From Hyphomicrobium sp. (lineage in GTDB: Bacteria > Pseudomonadota > Alphaproteobacteria > Rhizobiales > Hyphomicrobiaceae), in the NCBI GenBank assembly GCA_030609245.1, contig JAUWCP010000152.1:1-5970 (forward strand): DNA of 5,970 nt. The letters run 5' to 3'. The position numbers and the translations under genes are program-made. The notes beneath the pieces are model-generated. The model was not told the origin of the DNA. It searched no databases and saw only the letters and a list, made by a program, of their open reading frames with translations. This document shows positions 5,825 to 5,970 of this stretch, piece after piece. Within the stretch, counting starts at the first letter, position 1, and each line of letters starts with the position of its first letter.

Positions 5825-5826
5825 GC

Positions 5827-5970
5827 ATGGCTCAAGAGAAAAACACCCTCTACTGTTCGTTCTGCGGCAAGAGCCAGCACGAGGTTCGCAAGCTGATTGC
5901 AGGTCCGACCGTGTTCATCTGCGATGAATGCGTCGAGCTGTGCATGGACATCATCAGGGAGGAAAACAAG
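5827..5970 (+). CDS. clpX: ATP-dependent Clp protease ATP-binding subunit ClpX, N-terminal part
   Basis: Only the first 48 codons are in the window; the AAA+ domain lies beyond its end. They contain the ClpX zinc-binding domain, with C10-x2-C13 and C32-x2-C35 (YCSFCGKSQHEVRKLI and FICDEC), which dimerises and binds adaptors and some substrates. With ATP, ClpX unfolds tagged proteins and threads them into ClpP. The ATG gives MAQEKNTLYCSFCG, a normal start for the family. The frame is open further upstream to a TAG at 5773, and a TTG at 5776 is possible but unsupported. The ribosome-binding site is weak because of the tandem repeat before it. A terminator and a 370-bp gap separate it from clpP, so it probably has its own promoter. 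Confidence 0.97.
   Translation, partial: MAQEKNTLYCSFCGKSQHEVRKLIAGPTVFICDECVELCMDIIREENK

Larger units (their letters stand above)
5457..5826 (+). other. 370-bp clpP-clpX intergenic region
   Basis: No convincing protein gene is present. In Caulobacter, as I recall, cicA lies between clpP and clpX; nothing like it is seen here. The first third is full of hairpins: AGGTGC-CTA-GCACCT (5461-5475), a UUCG-capped stem (5500-5518), GCCCA/TGGGC (5528-5542) and a strong terminator (5539-5579). The rest is the likely clpX leader. It has an inverted pair CAATCT/AGATTG (5654-5659 and 5685-5690), two CGGGCTTA copies 12 bp apart (5718-5737), a CGATCC/GGATCG hairpin (5746-5763), the palindrome CGGGTTACCCG (5782-5792) and a 12-bp tandem repeat at the start codon. 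TTGACG at 5742-5747 is a good -35 without a matching -10, so the clpX promoter is not located. Confidence 0.7.

Overview
The window looks like chromosomal core DNA of a GC-rich alphaproteobacterium, most likely of the Hyphomicrobiales (Rhizobiales). The reasons are the tRNA-Leu, tig, clpP, clpX order, the wording of ClpP and the ClpX zinc finger, and a roughly 345-residue cysteine synthase of the type I associate with alphaproteobacteria. This placement is inference from remembered sequences; no search was run. I see no transposase, integrase, phage gene, CRISPR array or toxin-antitoxin pair.

Layout. Positions 1-764 (+) hold the 3' end of a VOC/glyoxalase-fold gene whose stop overlaps the start of a YccU-like CoA-binding protein (ATGA overlap). 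Positions 814-2853 (-) hold two sulfur-metabolism genes: a PLP-dependent cysteine synthase family gene (TTG start) and, downstream of it, a 3-mercaptopyruvate sulfurtransferase (GTG start). A compact intrinsic terminator lies between them, so they are probably only partly cotranscribed. Positions 2854-3140 form a divergent control region with candidate promoters for both sides and a perfect 12-bp inverted repeat. Position 3141 begins a complete tRNA-Leu (anticodon UAG), followed by trigger factor (tig), clpP, a 370-bp non-coding gap and the first 48 codons of clpX, which runs off the end.

How the genes work together. tig, clpP and clpX form a protein quality-control block. Trigger factor receives nascent chains at the ribosome exit, ClpP is the proteolytic barrel, and ClpX is the AAA+ unfoldase that feeds it. 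cysK and sseA sit on the making and sulfur-transfer sides of cysteine metabolism.

No undescribed multi-gene system is visible. The points worth a second look are in the non-coding DNA. The clpP-clpX gap holds a strong two-stage terminator with a competing hairpin, and a 12-bp tandem duplication sits against the clpX start codon. The inverted repeat upstream of the tRNA is unexplained, and the N-terminal region of ClpP has two unusual residues.
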